Below the pieces are notes generated by a model. That model did not search any database and had not been told where the DNA came from. It saw only the letters and a program-made list of their open reading frames with translations. Of a stretch of DNA of 64,000 nt, positions 43,469-54,489 are shown piece by piece. The translations under genes and the position numbers were made by a program. The number at the start of each line of letters is the position of its first letter. The stretch's first letter is position 1. Source of the stretch: Cardiocondyla obscurior (lineage: Eukaryota; Arthropoda; Insecta; Hymenoptera; Formicidae); NCBI RefSeq assembly GCF_019399895.1, contig NC_091875.1, positions 5,828,001 through 5,892,000 on the forward strand. Reading direction: 5' to 3'.

Positions 43469-45023
43469 CACGTGACATAAACGTCTGACAGCACGAACTT
43501 GTAATCTTGCTCGGCGTACACGCGTTACGAGTGTGGGTATTCCAAACTGTTAAGCACGAAGTTCGTAACGTTATTTAACGCGTTTTGAAAGTGATAATTT
43601 TTCAGAGTCTACAAAGTAATTGAACGTGGAGTCGTTAAAGTGGGCCTAAATTATTCCGTTCGTTCTCGGTACAGCGAGGCGGAGGAATAAACAAGGCGCT
43701 CCGCGCTAATAATTATTTCACGTGGCATCGAAATACGAATGCAAGCGAGGCGAATATAGCGAGTTAACAAACATAGACATAATTAACTTTTCGATGCACT
43801 CGACGAGAGTCAACCCCGGTCTTGCACGTCGCATATATAAATTGTTATCTCTACAATCCGCAGAATTTCAATTTAGGGTTCGAGCAGCACAGAAACCTGA
43901 TTATGCATTCTAATATTATTTTGAAGAACGCGAAAATATCGTCTGGCACTTATAATGTGATAACTTTAAATTGGAATCTTATTTTTAATTAAAATTATTC
44001 TCTCATTCGTACATAAGCTGCAAAAATTTCTGCTTCTTAATAAAAAAAAAAGATTTTTTTTTACTTTAAAGAAGTTCGTAAAAAAAAAAATCAGTAACAG
44101 AACATACGACATAAATATATTGCTTATACGTATGTATCTCTTAGATAAGACGAACATTGAATGAAGCGTGCTGTTTAACGTACAAAAGTTGTTTTCTATT
44201 TCCTGATCGGGACGGTTGATAGTGAAATATTTTACTTTCTGTGAAGTCAGACGCGATTGTCTCGCATTTTCAGAGAGTATTTACTTCGTATATCGTAATA
44301 AAAAGAAGTTACTTAAAGATGAACGATCGCATACGCTTTTCTTTTTCTTCGTCTTTAATACCCTCGTGTTAATTAATAAAATAAAAATTGCGTGTTTCAG
44401 CGCAAATGCCGTAATTGGCATAAAAAATCAAAAAATACCGAAACGGATGTTCTTTTTCGTTAATAAAAAATCGCCAGTTTTTCTCGGCGCCGCGGATCTA
44501 TCAACCTAATGAAGTTGCCGCGAGTTTTAAAAGCTCGACGAATAGTTTAGACGGACCAGGGGGGGCCGCGTCTTTTTCATGGCAACAAGCTGGGCGAGGG
44601 GGAGGGTGGCGCGGAAAGGGGGCATCGCGATACTCGCGTCCAGCGATCGTCCGATCGCCCTTCGACTGTCGTCCCGGCCGAGCGAATTGTTATCAAGCCA
44701 CGAGCGGAGCACGCCGGCGATGCGTCGCGATGCACAGCATACGGTTGACACCGTGGCCGTGCGTCGGCACCCGCGGGTAAATGGCGCCCCGCGCGTCGCT
44801 ACAAAGCCCACGGTGGCGCGCGGCGAGACACGCGCGCATCGCGCCGTGCCCCACGATCATTACGCCGATAAATGGCGACGCGCTTCTTCCTTCTCGTTGC
44901 CGAGCACGGCGAGCCCGCGGTCCCTCGCCGACGAGAGCTCGGGCGGCGAAAACGCGGAGCCGGACCATCGCGTCCCGTTGCGACGCGACGCGACGCGCGA
45001 CAATAGTACGTGTGCACACTCAC

Positions 45024-45086
45024 CCTGTGCCCGGACTCCTCCAGCCGTTGCCTCTTGGAGTGAGGGCCGTCTCCGTTGAATGCCAT
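45024..45086 (-). CDS. sm: smooth / hnRNP-L exon 1 (start codon)
   Basis: The ATG at 45,086 on the minus strand begins MAFNGDGPHSKRQRLEES and continues GHR, ending at the donor CACAGG|GTGAGTG in phase 0. The KRQR cluster could act as a nuclear localisation signal, and a basic/acidic N-terminus of this kind (KRxRxEE) is usual ahead of the RRMs in hnRNP-L-type proteins. The exon joins in phase to the micro-exon at 28,288 and then to the RRM exon at 26,377. The identity comes from that third exon; alone, this exon would only be a candidate. The upstream 5'UTR is GC-rich. Other first exons may exist, as is common for this locus in flies. Confidence 0.75.
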
Positions 45087-45129
45087 CCTCCGTTGTACAC
45101 CGGGCGATGCGTTTGAAACGGGGCACTCG

Positions 45130-45220
45130 ACGCTGCACGACGGCGACAGCGACTGCGACGACGGCGGCGATGACGACGACTACGGCACAACAACGACAGC
45201 GGCGACGGCGACACGAGCGT
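45130..45220. repeat. Impure GAC/GCG triplet repeat in smooth 5'UTR region
   Basis: Repeated GACGGC, GACGAC and GGCGAC triplets occupy most of 45,130-45,220. On the gene (minus) strand this reads as GTC/GCC repeats inside the likely 5'UTR. It may form structure in the leader; no conserved element is recognised. Confidence 0.6.
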
Positions 45221-45725
45221 GTTGTGTATACCGCCCGCGATACCTCCAACACCGTGCCGACGATCTCGTGTACGCGGACGGGAAAGGGGGGAGGAGGAGA
45301 AAATAATAATCGGTAGGACGCACGACACGACGAGAACAGACAAACGCGCGAGAGCGGCTTAAAGGAAACTGGATCTCGTCGGAGGGAACGTCAACGCTCG
45401 TCCGAGTCGCGACCGGCTACCGCGATGTCCTCTGCCGGTAGCGCCACAAAACACGGACTAACATGGCCGGCGCCGTTGATTGGTCCATCGGTCATCGCGC
45501 GACATACAACCCGTTCTTATTGAAGCTTCCTTGTCTATGAATTTTCATGAGAAGTAGCATTATTCAGGATGCACAGAATAATCGAAGAAAATATTAAATA
45601 AAAATACGCTCATTACAGAGCTGCATGCAATCTAAATACGCGGAAAATATGCTTAATGTATTTAATCTAATAATAAATTTCCCTTTTAATTTAATGTTAA
45701 TAAAAAATGTTAAATGAGAACCTAA

Positions 45726-48221
45726 TCAATGGAACGATTCGGCAATTTTCGTCGAGAACAACAAAAGATTTCGGGGAGACAATCTGGGATCGAAAATTGG
45801 CTTCAGTGTTGGAGATAAATAATTTTCGGATAGAAACAAGAATCTATCCAGTAATACTACGGTCTCTACTAAAGGGGCCAGCATTATACGTAACGCTCCG
45901 AATATCACGATCCGCTGCCATTGACTTAGATAAGATATTATTTGCGGATTCTGAAAATCTGAATCTTTAGGCTGGTAATTCAGATCGAAATTCGCGGTCG
46001 CTGCCGTGCAATATCTAAAAAAGAAAAGATAATTACGTTAAATTGTTGCTATAACACAAAAAACTTTGACAATCGTAATAGACTTTACTTAACTGTTCGA
46101 ATGTAACAGATTTTGTCACTTTAACGTTCTTCACTTGAGTGCGACGTAGTTCGCTGTTCCGTTTTATCAAAATAGTTTCTAGAGCAGCTCTATAAGCATG
46201 TACCTAAAAATAATAATTAACATATTAATAACGAGTCATTATCGCTTTGAAATACAATACTCAACTATTAAATCCTCGTAGTTGCCGGTCTTTAACTTGT
46301 CGCAGTAGCTTTCTATAGCATGACACGCCACTTCCAACGATGTATAAGATAACTTGCGTTTTGTAAACGACGACAGATATTTACTGAGTGGATATCCATT
46401 TGAGGCATCTGATGAATTTCTAAACGTATTCTGTTATTTAGCGCAGTCATAATCTCACAATCATAACGTTGTACATGAATATATCTTTGATAATAAGTAG
46501 AACAATTGCAAGATAAATAGATAAAACAAATTAAAATGAATAAAAAAAAATTTACATCAATTATAAACGATGTACTTTCTACTCTCACAATCTTGATCGC
46601 AGAAATGCATTTTACTTTTAGATATTTATCAATTTATCATTCATAAATTCCAATGCAGATATTATTAAATTTATAACTTGCCATGAACGTTACTCTTATC
46701 TATATACTTTGTATCTCGTATACGTACTCCAGTGTCAGCTTCATGTAGCAACATCCTACAATGCAAATAAATCTTGCTTCGCATTGAGATGCGTATAGTT
46801 TCAATAACGTCGCTGCTAAATCTCCACAGGGATGCAATCCTACAATACCAAATCCAAAGTCCTTCTCGTCTAGATTGAAATTGTCGGAGAAAACTCGTCG
46901 CATATCCTCGGTCGTCTTCAACTGGTTCGAATTAATATTTTCCAGTTTGATCGATACGTGGTGCGGTGTATGCGCTGGCAGGTCGGGCGAATGTTTCGAC
47001 AGGGTCGTTAACAATTCGTTGTCCCACTTTCTGGAATAAAAAAATATGTTCAGAAATAATAACGAAGGGACGACAAGAACGTCCGTGGATTATTAATAAC
47101 GTTCGGAATAAGCAGAGATATCGCTGATACGATTACCTGGCTTGCTGGGAGAGTTTTACGTCTTGTTCGATGCACGCTACGTGCAGGCGATATTTAAACG
47201 CTAAGGATCGAGCCAGATGACCAACGCCGGCTCCAACGTCTACGATGCACTTGGCATTGGACTCTCGCGTACAGTCCGCGCATATCTGTGCAAAAGTCAA
47301 ACTCTTACGTTAATAAATATTCTCTGAAGGCAATGCACTCGGAAATACAAGCCAGCCATACCTGCGCCATTTGATGTATCTCGTGTCGTTTCTTTATCTT
47401 AACGTGCTTCAGAAAGAGACCGTCGTGCTCGCTCGAGACGCGCGTCTCGCGTAATCCGTCGCCGACATCGTTTAAAACGGAACTGCATTCGGACTCTTCC
47501 CTTCCGCGACATCGCCAGGTGCTTTCGTCACTTCGGTGATCCCTGTTCAATTGCAAGCTTTTCGCGGTCTGCCGAAGCGCGAGCAGCGACAATGGCCACA
47601 CGCGCGAGCTGCAAAGATAAATCGTTTCGTCAAACAATATGTTCGCGTTTATGATATAAAATTAAATTCCGACGGACTTGCGTCGCGACTTGAGGCGCGT
47701 AAGAAGAAGTTTTATCTACTGAACAATTTCAAATTTTTTTTTAATTGGTAAGGAAGCGATGCGGCGTCGAAGTAAGATTACTCACCGCGAGATGTCGGCA
47801 GTCAACCAGTCGCCGAACTCGTCGGGCGACACGTACCGCAGGGTGCTCCTCCAGCTGTTCGGTAGCCTCTGCCATAGTTGCTCTTGGAAGAAATCCTGCA
47901 ATGGATTCGCCGGGTTTCAATATCGATCTCGTCGCTCCACCCGGGAATAAAGCCGAGGACGAGGCGAACGGAGGATACGTGCGACGTTCATCGGACGCGA
48001 TCGCCGTAACCTATCCCACGGATTGGTACCGGAGGACGACGGGACTCGGACGGACCGGCATGCCGGGTGACGCCAAAAGGTATTTTCCTTGTTCGATTAC
48101 GTACCACGACATACGAGTCTAGCAGCCAGCCGTACGCGTCTAGGACCCTGAAGATTCCGTCGAGCGTCACACGAGCCTTCGCGCAGGTTCTGCATGTGCA
48201 CGTAACCGAGATAGCGGCCAT
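45726..48221 (-). CDS. METTL25B: METTL25B (RRNAD1-like) methyltransferase, 8 exons, 492 aa
   Basis: Exons in gene order are 48221-48105, 47895-47786, 47608-47362, 47285-47137, 47030-46728, 46419-46266, 46203-46094 and 46014-45726. All phases close, and the total is 1,479 coding bases. The start ATG has a good context (ACAATGG). Exon 1 ends with LLDSYVV and exon 2 gives DFFQEQLWQRLPNSW, as in RRNAD1. Residues 173-184 (VDVGAGVGHLAR) are the SAM-binding motif I. HPCGDL (about 274-279) and VGCCYMKL (about 299-306) are the other family signatures, and the C-terminus has LAPLVETVVLLDRFLFLSE. The family is a predicted Rossmann methyltransferase with no firmly established substrate that I know of. 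One donor (ATA|GTTGAG, end of exon 6) is weak but gives the conserved EDLIVHAYRA junction. Exon 6 begins at the TTTAG acceptor, not the nearer ATCAG, because only that keeps phase. Confidence 0.93.
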
Positions 48222-51200
48222 TGTTGCGCCGCGCCGAACAAACAGCTGAGCTGAAACAGCCTCGCATCTCGCTTCCATCGGGCACCGATCGCGAGACCGT
48301 GATAAAATATCTTTCCCTCGCGTTCACGAATACTCATTCGATCGCGTGGCACTCGCTCCTTCGAAACATCACGGGGGGACAATTTCTCTCGCTGGTCGTC
48401 TTTGCGATTTACCCATTTTCGCCTGTCTGCGATCTCGTACCGTCCACCCCGTATCTTCCTTTTTCATCTATTATTATCGGAAATTATTTATTAGAAAGTC
48501 CACGTTGCGTTGCGCGACGTGCATTCCCGCATGCACGCGAGACGTATACCTGATTTATTGCACGTGAAATGGAAAGTGTAGCACGTGCACGGTGGATTTT
48601 CGCGCGGCCACGGTATTTATAAATTCCGGTATACGCGCGGGGCATTTTCCGCGATTTATTTTAATCTCGTAAAAGTAACGGGACGGCACCGTCCGTTCGG
48701 CTGATTCGCGGGGGCCACCGCGGATCCTCGCCTGATATACGCGCGCGTTAGTGGCGGCACGAGTGATTTAGCCGCCGGTGAAAGTTAATGCTTATTATTC
48801 TTCACGCTTCTTTATGATTTATTAAATTGACCGTGATAACGCCGCCGGCGTGCTCGGAAAATCCGGCCGTTCGGTATTCTTCAGTCCGTCACCCGGGGGA
48901 CGATTGGGGGGGGAGCGGATTTTCTTCCCGGCAGAGACCCCGAATATCGCGGCGGACCGCGAGGTGAGAATCCGTCGCGCCTGAAATAGAAAGTGCATCG
49001 GGCGTAACGTCAATTACGGGCAATTTTTCGTCTGATACGGCTCCGGCGGTGTGTAATTATATAACGCAGTTATGCATTTTCCGCTTATACTGCCGACACT
49101 TATCGGGAATGCCGTTTAGAGCCTCTCTCCGCGGCCGTAGCTGCAACCCAGACGTTCTAAATCCTAATTAAAAGAAGAAAAAAAGAAAGAACGAAAGTAA
49201 GAAAAAAAAAAAAATAATAAGAAATGAGAAGAAGAACAGCGTTTATCACTCTGTAAATCTTTCTGGCAATAAAAGTCACCGCGTAATATATGAACGCATT
49301 ACATCGCGTGTCAGTTTCGGTCGGTTCTGTTCTTTAATTAGACTCGCACTCGCGGATTAACGCCTATGGCGTGCAACACCTATGCGGCTTATGAAATAGA
49401 TCTCTCACGTTGAAAACATAAGTGAGAATTTTCCACATTATGAATCGGGTCGCCGCGGACGAGTAATTCGTATCGCATCGTGATAATCGGATTACCGCAA
49501 ATGTGCGGGCTTGGAATTAACGAAATAATTAAGAAACCATCGAGCGCGGCTGCTTCGTTATACTAATTTTCAACGGCGAACTTGAGCACCGTAAATTTTC
49601 GTTGATTCGTTGCACCGGTTACCCTCTAACGATCGCGCGAAATTAATAAAAAGCCGGGCGTGAGAAAGGTCTCGATCGTCAGCCAGAAAAAAAATGGATA
49701 AGAAGCGCGCGGCAAGGTCCTGTAAAAAAAAAAAATTGTCGCATTGAATGCAGAGGAGTCGAGTAACGATGAGAACCGTTTGCGGGGCTTTGTTTATTAA
49801 TTATAAGAGCGAGCGCTATTCCCGGTGGCGTCCCACTTTGCGGCACTTTCACTCTTCAGCAGTTACGTTATTGCTCATGAGCGGGGCTGCTCTCGAAGAA
49901 TCGTATATCGTTAGCGCGCGTATAAAAGGATCGTATCCTTCGCGCTTTCGTGAGAACTGGGAGAATCAAATTCGCAATCTTTTACCATCGCTGTTACGGG
50001 AATCGGTCTCGCAATCGCGAGATACCTCGGCGACAAATGTTGGGCTCTCAAGAGCGAGAATTCCACGCTCATCCGGTGCGTGAATGGCGGCTCGATGTCG
50101 GGCACAATAATCGCGTATTAACATAATACGAGGAGGCGCGCGTAATGCGTAAGACGCAGGTACAACGAAGGGTCGTTAAACTCGAGTAAAAACTGATCTC
50201 GGGGCCGAGGATCGATTTAATTAAATATTATTGCGGTGGTCGTATTGTAGAGCGATTAGAAAGTGTCGTTTCTACGCGAAACATAGTTTTCCTACTAGGC
50301 GGACGTTTAGTACTTGTTGTACAACATTTCCTGCGATTTACATCAACAGGATATCGCGGATTGCGAACAGTACTATCTCGAGACCTAGAATAAAACGCAG
50401 CTGTATTACTTTTATCGTTATTAATTATATATTCACGAAGGTCACGTTCAAAAGTTCTTGAAACGAAGTGCAAAAATTATTCGTACGTTATGCGTTAAGT
50501 GGAAAGTTCTAACCATTCCGGGAAAATGTATGAAACGACAGGCTTGTTCTGTGAAATAATAAAAGCGGGATCGTGGGATTTTTTTTAAATGAAATAAACT
50601 CCGAGTTTTATATTAAAGTATTTTCTGAATAAATGGCTAAACTTCGCTAAAATATTTTACATCGGGACGAATGATTTTTGCAGGTTTGTTTTTTTTTGTT
50701 TTTTTTTAGAGAGGCATTTATCTATTAATCTATAAAAATCAACTATTTCGATGGAACCCGGAAGAACTTCGTCTGTATTTATAGAAGGACTGGAACTTTC
50801 TATTTAACGTATGACATATGTTATGCAAGTGACATTTGTATTTTATTCCGAGAATTTTTCAGATGACACTCGCACTTCAAGTAGTATAAAAATGACGGGA
50901 GCTCGCCTTTCTCTTACCTTACACCGAATAACCTCCATTTTAGCGGTGAGATTTAAATTTTGCAATTGAATTATAAAACTATTTGATATCGGAAATTAAG
51001 TAATTAACTTTGTAATGAATGGAAAGTTGGGTGATTACGCGACAATGTTTGTCACGTTTCGAAAGAGAGATCTTCTTCGGAAAACATCGGGTCGAGCGAG
51101 TAAACAGATTAGAAATAAGATACACCGTGTCGACCCGCGTAGTGTCGCGGAAAAGTGATAAATTGTTCTCGCGTGCGAATTATATACGCTTAGGAGGACG

Positions 51201-52640
51201 GTGCAAGAACGATATCGTTTCCCGGCGAAACGGCGATAAGTCAGCGTGAAATATCGCCTTGGCTCGGATCAGTGACCCTCCCGGGCGGACAGATGGATCC
51301 TGTATTCATCATCTTCGTGCCTGCCGGCTGCTCTTCGGACCCTCTTACGCCAACGTATAAGTGAAAGTTCGCAAGTAGGACGCGCGATGTCCAATCTCGA
51401 TGCCCGAAGACTTAAATTGCCCGGTATCGTCGATGCCGGACATCGGTTAGTGCCGAAATTAATGAACATCGATATTGAGGAAAAGAGAAAAAAAAAAAAC
51501 GGGAATAGCGATCATGGATTCTCTTACGACTTTCGAAATTATACGATTCTGCCTGCAGGCTGTTTCTAGCGTAACGGAGGACCTCTATTTCTTTTTTTTT
51601 TTTTATTATTTTTATTTTTTTTTCGCTCCGAGCGATCTGACTTTTCTCTGAGAAATAAACTCACCGCTTGAAAAATAAACCGATAGAAAATCATCAACTT
51701 CGATGATCTGGCCGATCTGGAGCATAAGCGGGTTGCGCAAATGTGCAGCGCGAGATTTCTGCGGAACGTTACCGGGCACTTTTGCAACCTGGGGGGAGGT
51801 CTCTGGCGGGTCATCTCGTTCAATTGCTCTACTGAATCTACACCTTTCGCAACGGCGAGCATAACTTGTATACAATCTCCTGTGTGTGATTTCTTACGAG
51901 CGAGTTACCTCACACCTGGCAACTTCGACATTATGCTCGGAAAAATGTTCTGTGTAATTTATCAGGTCAGATCATCCGTCATACGTTGACGTAAGAGGAT
52001 CTAAATAACAACTTGCATCGCGCGGAATCTCTTCTAAAAAAAAAGTGAGAAAGAGACGAGATCCCCGTGCGGGTCATATCGTTTAAAATATTTATAACTT
52101 AAATCAGGAGATCGTTCAGCTTGTTAAAGGTCTAATTCTTCGCAGATAATAGTTTTTTAAAAGTTATTTTGAAAGTGCGTCTGCAAAAAGAGAAGATTGA
52201 TCGTCATTGTGCCGCGCGATGCAGCGGCGCGATCAATCTTTGTCAACCATCTGCGTTATCGCGCTCTCCATTGTGAAATATATTCTATAAGAATAGAAAA
52301 GTAGTCCTTGCGCTTATACGAAATTAACGGCGATTGCATAGAATTCGTCGGCAGCAACATGCAACCTGTTATATATTCATGAAAGCGGCGACTATTATTC
52401 TAAGAGAGGCAAGGTTCGTATTAACGGGCTTAGAAATGCTAATGATATTATAATTGCGTCCGTCTGAATCGTATTCGTCGAGATGACCGATCGCGAGCGA
52501 GAGCGTCCAGTTCGGACAATCGTTGCACGACCCACAATGACATTTGAATTGACCGTATCCTTTCTCGAACTAGAATCATCGAACGGATCGGAAACGATCA
52601 CTTACCTTGAGGAAGTTGCGGTTTAACGAAGCTTAGTACC
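48222..52640. other. Intergenic region between METTL25B and the Pro/Gln-rich gene
   Basis: The first few hundred bases should hold the METTL25B promoter; no TATA box is evident. The rest contains scattered A/T homopolymers (for example 49200-49213, 51593-51620) and short open frames with no recognisable domain or splice context. I see no RNA gene. The sequence is moderately CpG-rich up to about 49.1 kb and AT-rich beyond. Confidence 0.6.
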
Positions 52641-52673
52641 GTAGCGAAAGTAATCTACCTCGGCTCCCGCTTC

Positions 52674-52741
52674 AGTCCAGCGGCGTTAAGACCCATCGCG
52701 CTCTCTCGTTGAACGGCTCCTCGTTGAGAAGAGGAGGAAAG
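52674..52741 (+). promoter_or_regulatory. Candidate initiator and non-coding first exon of the Pro/Gln-rich gene
   Basis: TTCAGTCC matches the arthropod initiator (TCAGTY), with the predicted start at 52,674. Sixty-eight bases later there is a strong donor, GGAAAG|GTGAGTTTC. The segment has no ATG, so it would be a 5'UTR exon. It is the only strong donor I see on the plus strand shortly upstream of the secreted-protein gene. No TATA box is found 25-30 bases upstream. The link to the downstream gene is inference. Confidence 0.35.
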
Positions 52742-52880
52742 GTGAGTTTCGGTTTCGATGGGCCTTGGAGGTCGCGGAAAAGTAAAGATGCTTAGTATGA
52801 CGTCCCCACCATGACCGATCGCTTGGTCGGTCAGATTCGAAGAAAGTTGTACGTATGAAGAAGATACATTCCACGCTGCA

Positions 52881-52929
52881 TATCTTCTCTTTCCTTTTTT
52901 TTTTTTTTTCTCTCTCTCCCCTCTCTCCA
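52881..52929. repeat. Pyrimidine tract (CT/T-rich)
   Basis: T/C-only sequence with T15 and (CT)n. It could in principle serve as a polypyrimidine tract, but no convincing AG and exon follows directly. Confidence 0.6.
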
Positions 52930-54106
52930 CCGTTTTCATTTGTGTACGCGTTTACGTGTACGTTGGACGTTAAACACCAGCGAGACGAGTGTCGAGGGGG
53001 GCTCCCTCGGAGAAAGGTGCTGCTCTACCGTCTTCGATATTAGAGAGGAGCTTCTTGAAGAGCGGAGGCCGCCGGTGGTGGTGGCACCGGGTAGGGAGAA
53101 ATGGGCCCCCAGGCCCGATCTGTCCTCAGTTCCCATGCGAGGTTTCGCTCGGTATCGTTCATCCAAGCACGTCCGATAGTCTCGAGCGGTGTCATGTCGC
53201 GAGTCACCCGCATCTAACACGAATAATCGGCCGGTAGGAAGTGCGTGAACTTTTTGTTACGAGGAAAAGCTCGAGGAACGATCGCAGCAATGCGGTTCGC
53301 CAAGCTGGTAATTATAACAGGGTGCGAGAAGGGCGGATGGGCCGCTTCGGGCCGAGAGTTACTCATACTTTCATTGTAATAAGCATGTCGCGCACGGTAC
53401 CGCGAAACCCTCTCGGTTCTATGATTTGTAATCAGCGAGCGTATCAGCTCTCACGCACGGGGGAAAGTGCTCTAATAAATCGTGGTAAACGCGACCGGCA
53501 ACGATACGACCGCTAATCGTTCCACGGGGATCGATGCCCGTTTAATCATGTTCATGTCATGCCTGAGATTGCTTTTCTCTCGACCGACCTCGCGACGCCC
53601 GAGGTGGACTCGCCTCGTGTGAAAAAGGTGCTCGGGGGCCTCATTCAAATATGTTAACCAGCATCGAGAGAGGCACCGAATTCTCGAGGTGAAACGCGGC
53701 GGTGCACCGGTCTTAAACTTTGATCCTCTTTCTTTTTTTTTTTTTTTTCTTTCACCCACTTCTCGAAAGAATCAGTCGAATGGATAATACAGGCACACAT
53801 TTTATTGAGTAAAACAGAATTTTTTCTTTTAATTATGCATAAAAATAGCTTAGTTAAAATATAAAAAATTATTAATTTAATTTTGTTTAATAAATTTTAA
53901 ATTAATATTATATAATTTAAATAAATATTAAATAATTAAAAAAAAATTATTTATCTAAGAAGAATATACGTATTATTTAATCACGAGATAAAAAATCGTC
54001 AAGTAGAATGCAGTTAAGCATACGGAAGTTAATTAATCTGTTGTAATCTGTTAGTAGCAGTAATTTCGGAACTAAATCGGTTTTAGAGAAACGGGAATCG
54101 TCCGAT

Positions 54107-54111
54107 ATGTT
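54107..54111 (+). CDS. Candidate start codon exon (ATGTT) of the Pro/Gln-rich gene
   Basis: The secreted-protein exon beginning near 54,490 lacks an upstream in-frame ATG yet starts inside a signal peptide, so a short coding exon must precede it. Here ATGTT is followed at once by the strong donor GTAAGTCG. Joined to the second of two tandem acceptor positions (TTTCAGAG|G at 54,492) it gives MLLFTATLLVVAIFA, a textbook signal peptide. A rival is ATGTCGCGCACG|GTACCG (53,384-53,395), which would use the first acceptor (TTTCAG|AGG at 54,490) and give MSRTRLFTATLLVV, but its donor is weaker. A more distant exon is also possible. Confidence 0.35.
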
Positions 54112-54489
54112 GTAAGTCGATCTTACCATATCCAGAACAGGATCGCAACTGGGAATCGCTTATCAGGTTAACTGTTTCTTGATTCTCGCTAGCATACCAA
54201 TCGGTTCGAAGCCCGTTAAGGCCTCCGATGAGTTTTCTGGTTATATTAAGCGGGTTACTCGGTTATCAGAGCGCATTAAGTCTTCTTTTTCTTACGTTTC
54301 TATTATCGCCGCCTATGCTAATCAGTTTAAAACGTTAACACAGACGGTCAGTAAATTAAATTACGGCAAGTACGCATCTTCTAGAAGAAAGTGTCAAAGA
54401 GATAATTAAGATAATTGTAATTTTATCGGAGCTTGAGAAATCAACGCATTTTTTTTTTTTAATACACTAATTTTTTTTTTCTTTTTCAG

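Larger units (their letters stand above)
28289..45023 (-). other. Intron 1 of smooth (16.7 kb)
   Basis: It starts at the donor CACAGG|GTGAGTGTG and ends at the acceptor GTTGCAG. The content is non-coding AT-rich sequence with CpG-rich islands, many A/T homopolymers and purine or pyrimidine tracts. Several open frames exceed 80 codons (the longest, 30113-30874, starts at TTG and has no domain), but none has family features. Alternative first exons or an exon for an extra N-terminal RRM could lie here; I did not find one with convincing splice sites. One small secreted-type ORF (43193-43468) is noted separately. Confidence 0.7.
44570..45490 (-). promoter_or_regulatory. CpG-rich promoter island of smooth
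   Basis: This block is far richer in G, C and CpG than its AT-rich surroundings and contains the first coding exon of smooth. Upstream of the ATG (higher coordinates) lie triplet-repeat sequence, an inverted CCAAT box (GATTGGTCC, 45478-45486) and an AACATGGCCGGCG element (45460-45472) resembling a YY1/Pho site. The transcription start is probably between 45.3 and 45.5 kb; the exact base cannot be read. The METTL25B gene ends about 240 bases further, so the promoter is squeezed between tandem genes. Long open frames on both strands here reflect the scarcity of stop codons in GC-rich DNA. Confidence 0.6.

Noticed and set aside
44579..45079. 166-codon open frame on the plus strand in the CpG island
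   Set aside because: GC-rich DNA is poor in stop codons. The frame is antisense to the smooth first exon and has no domain.
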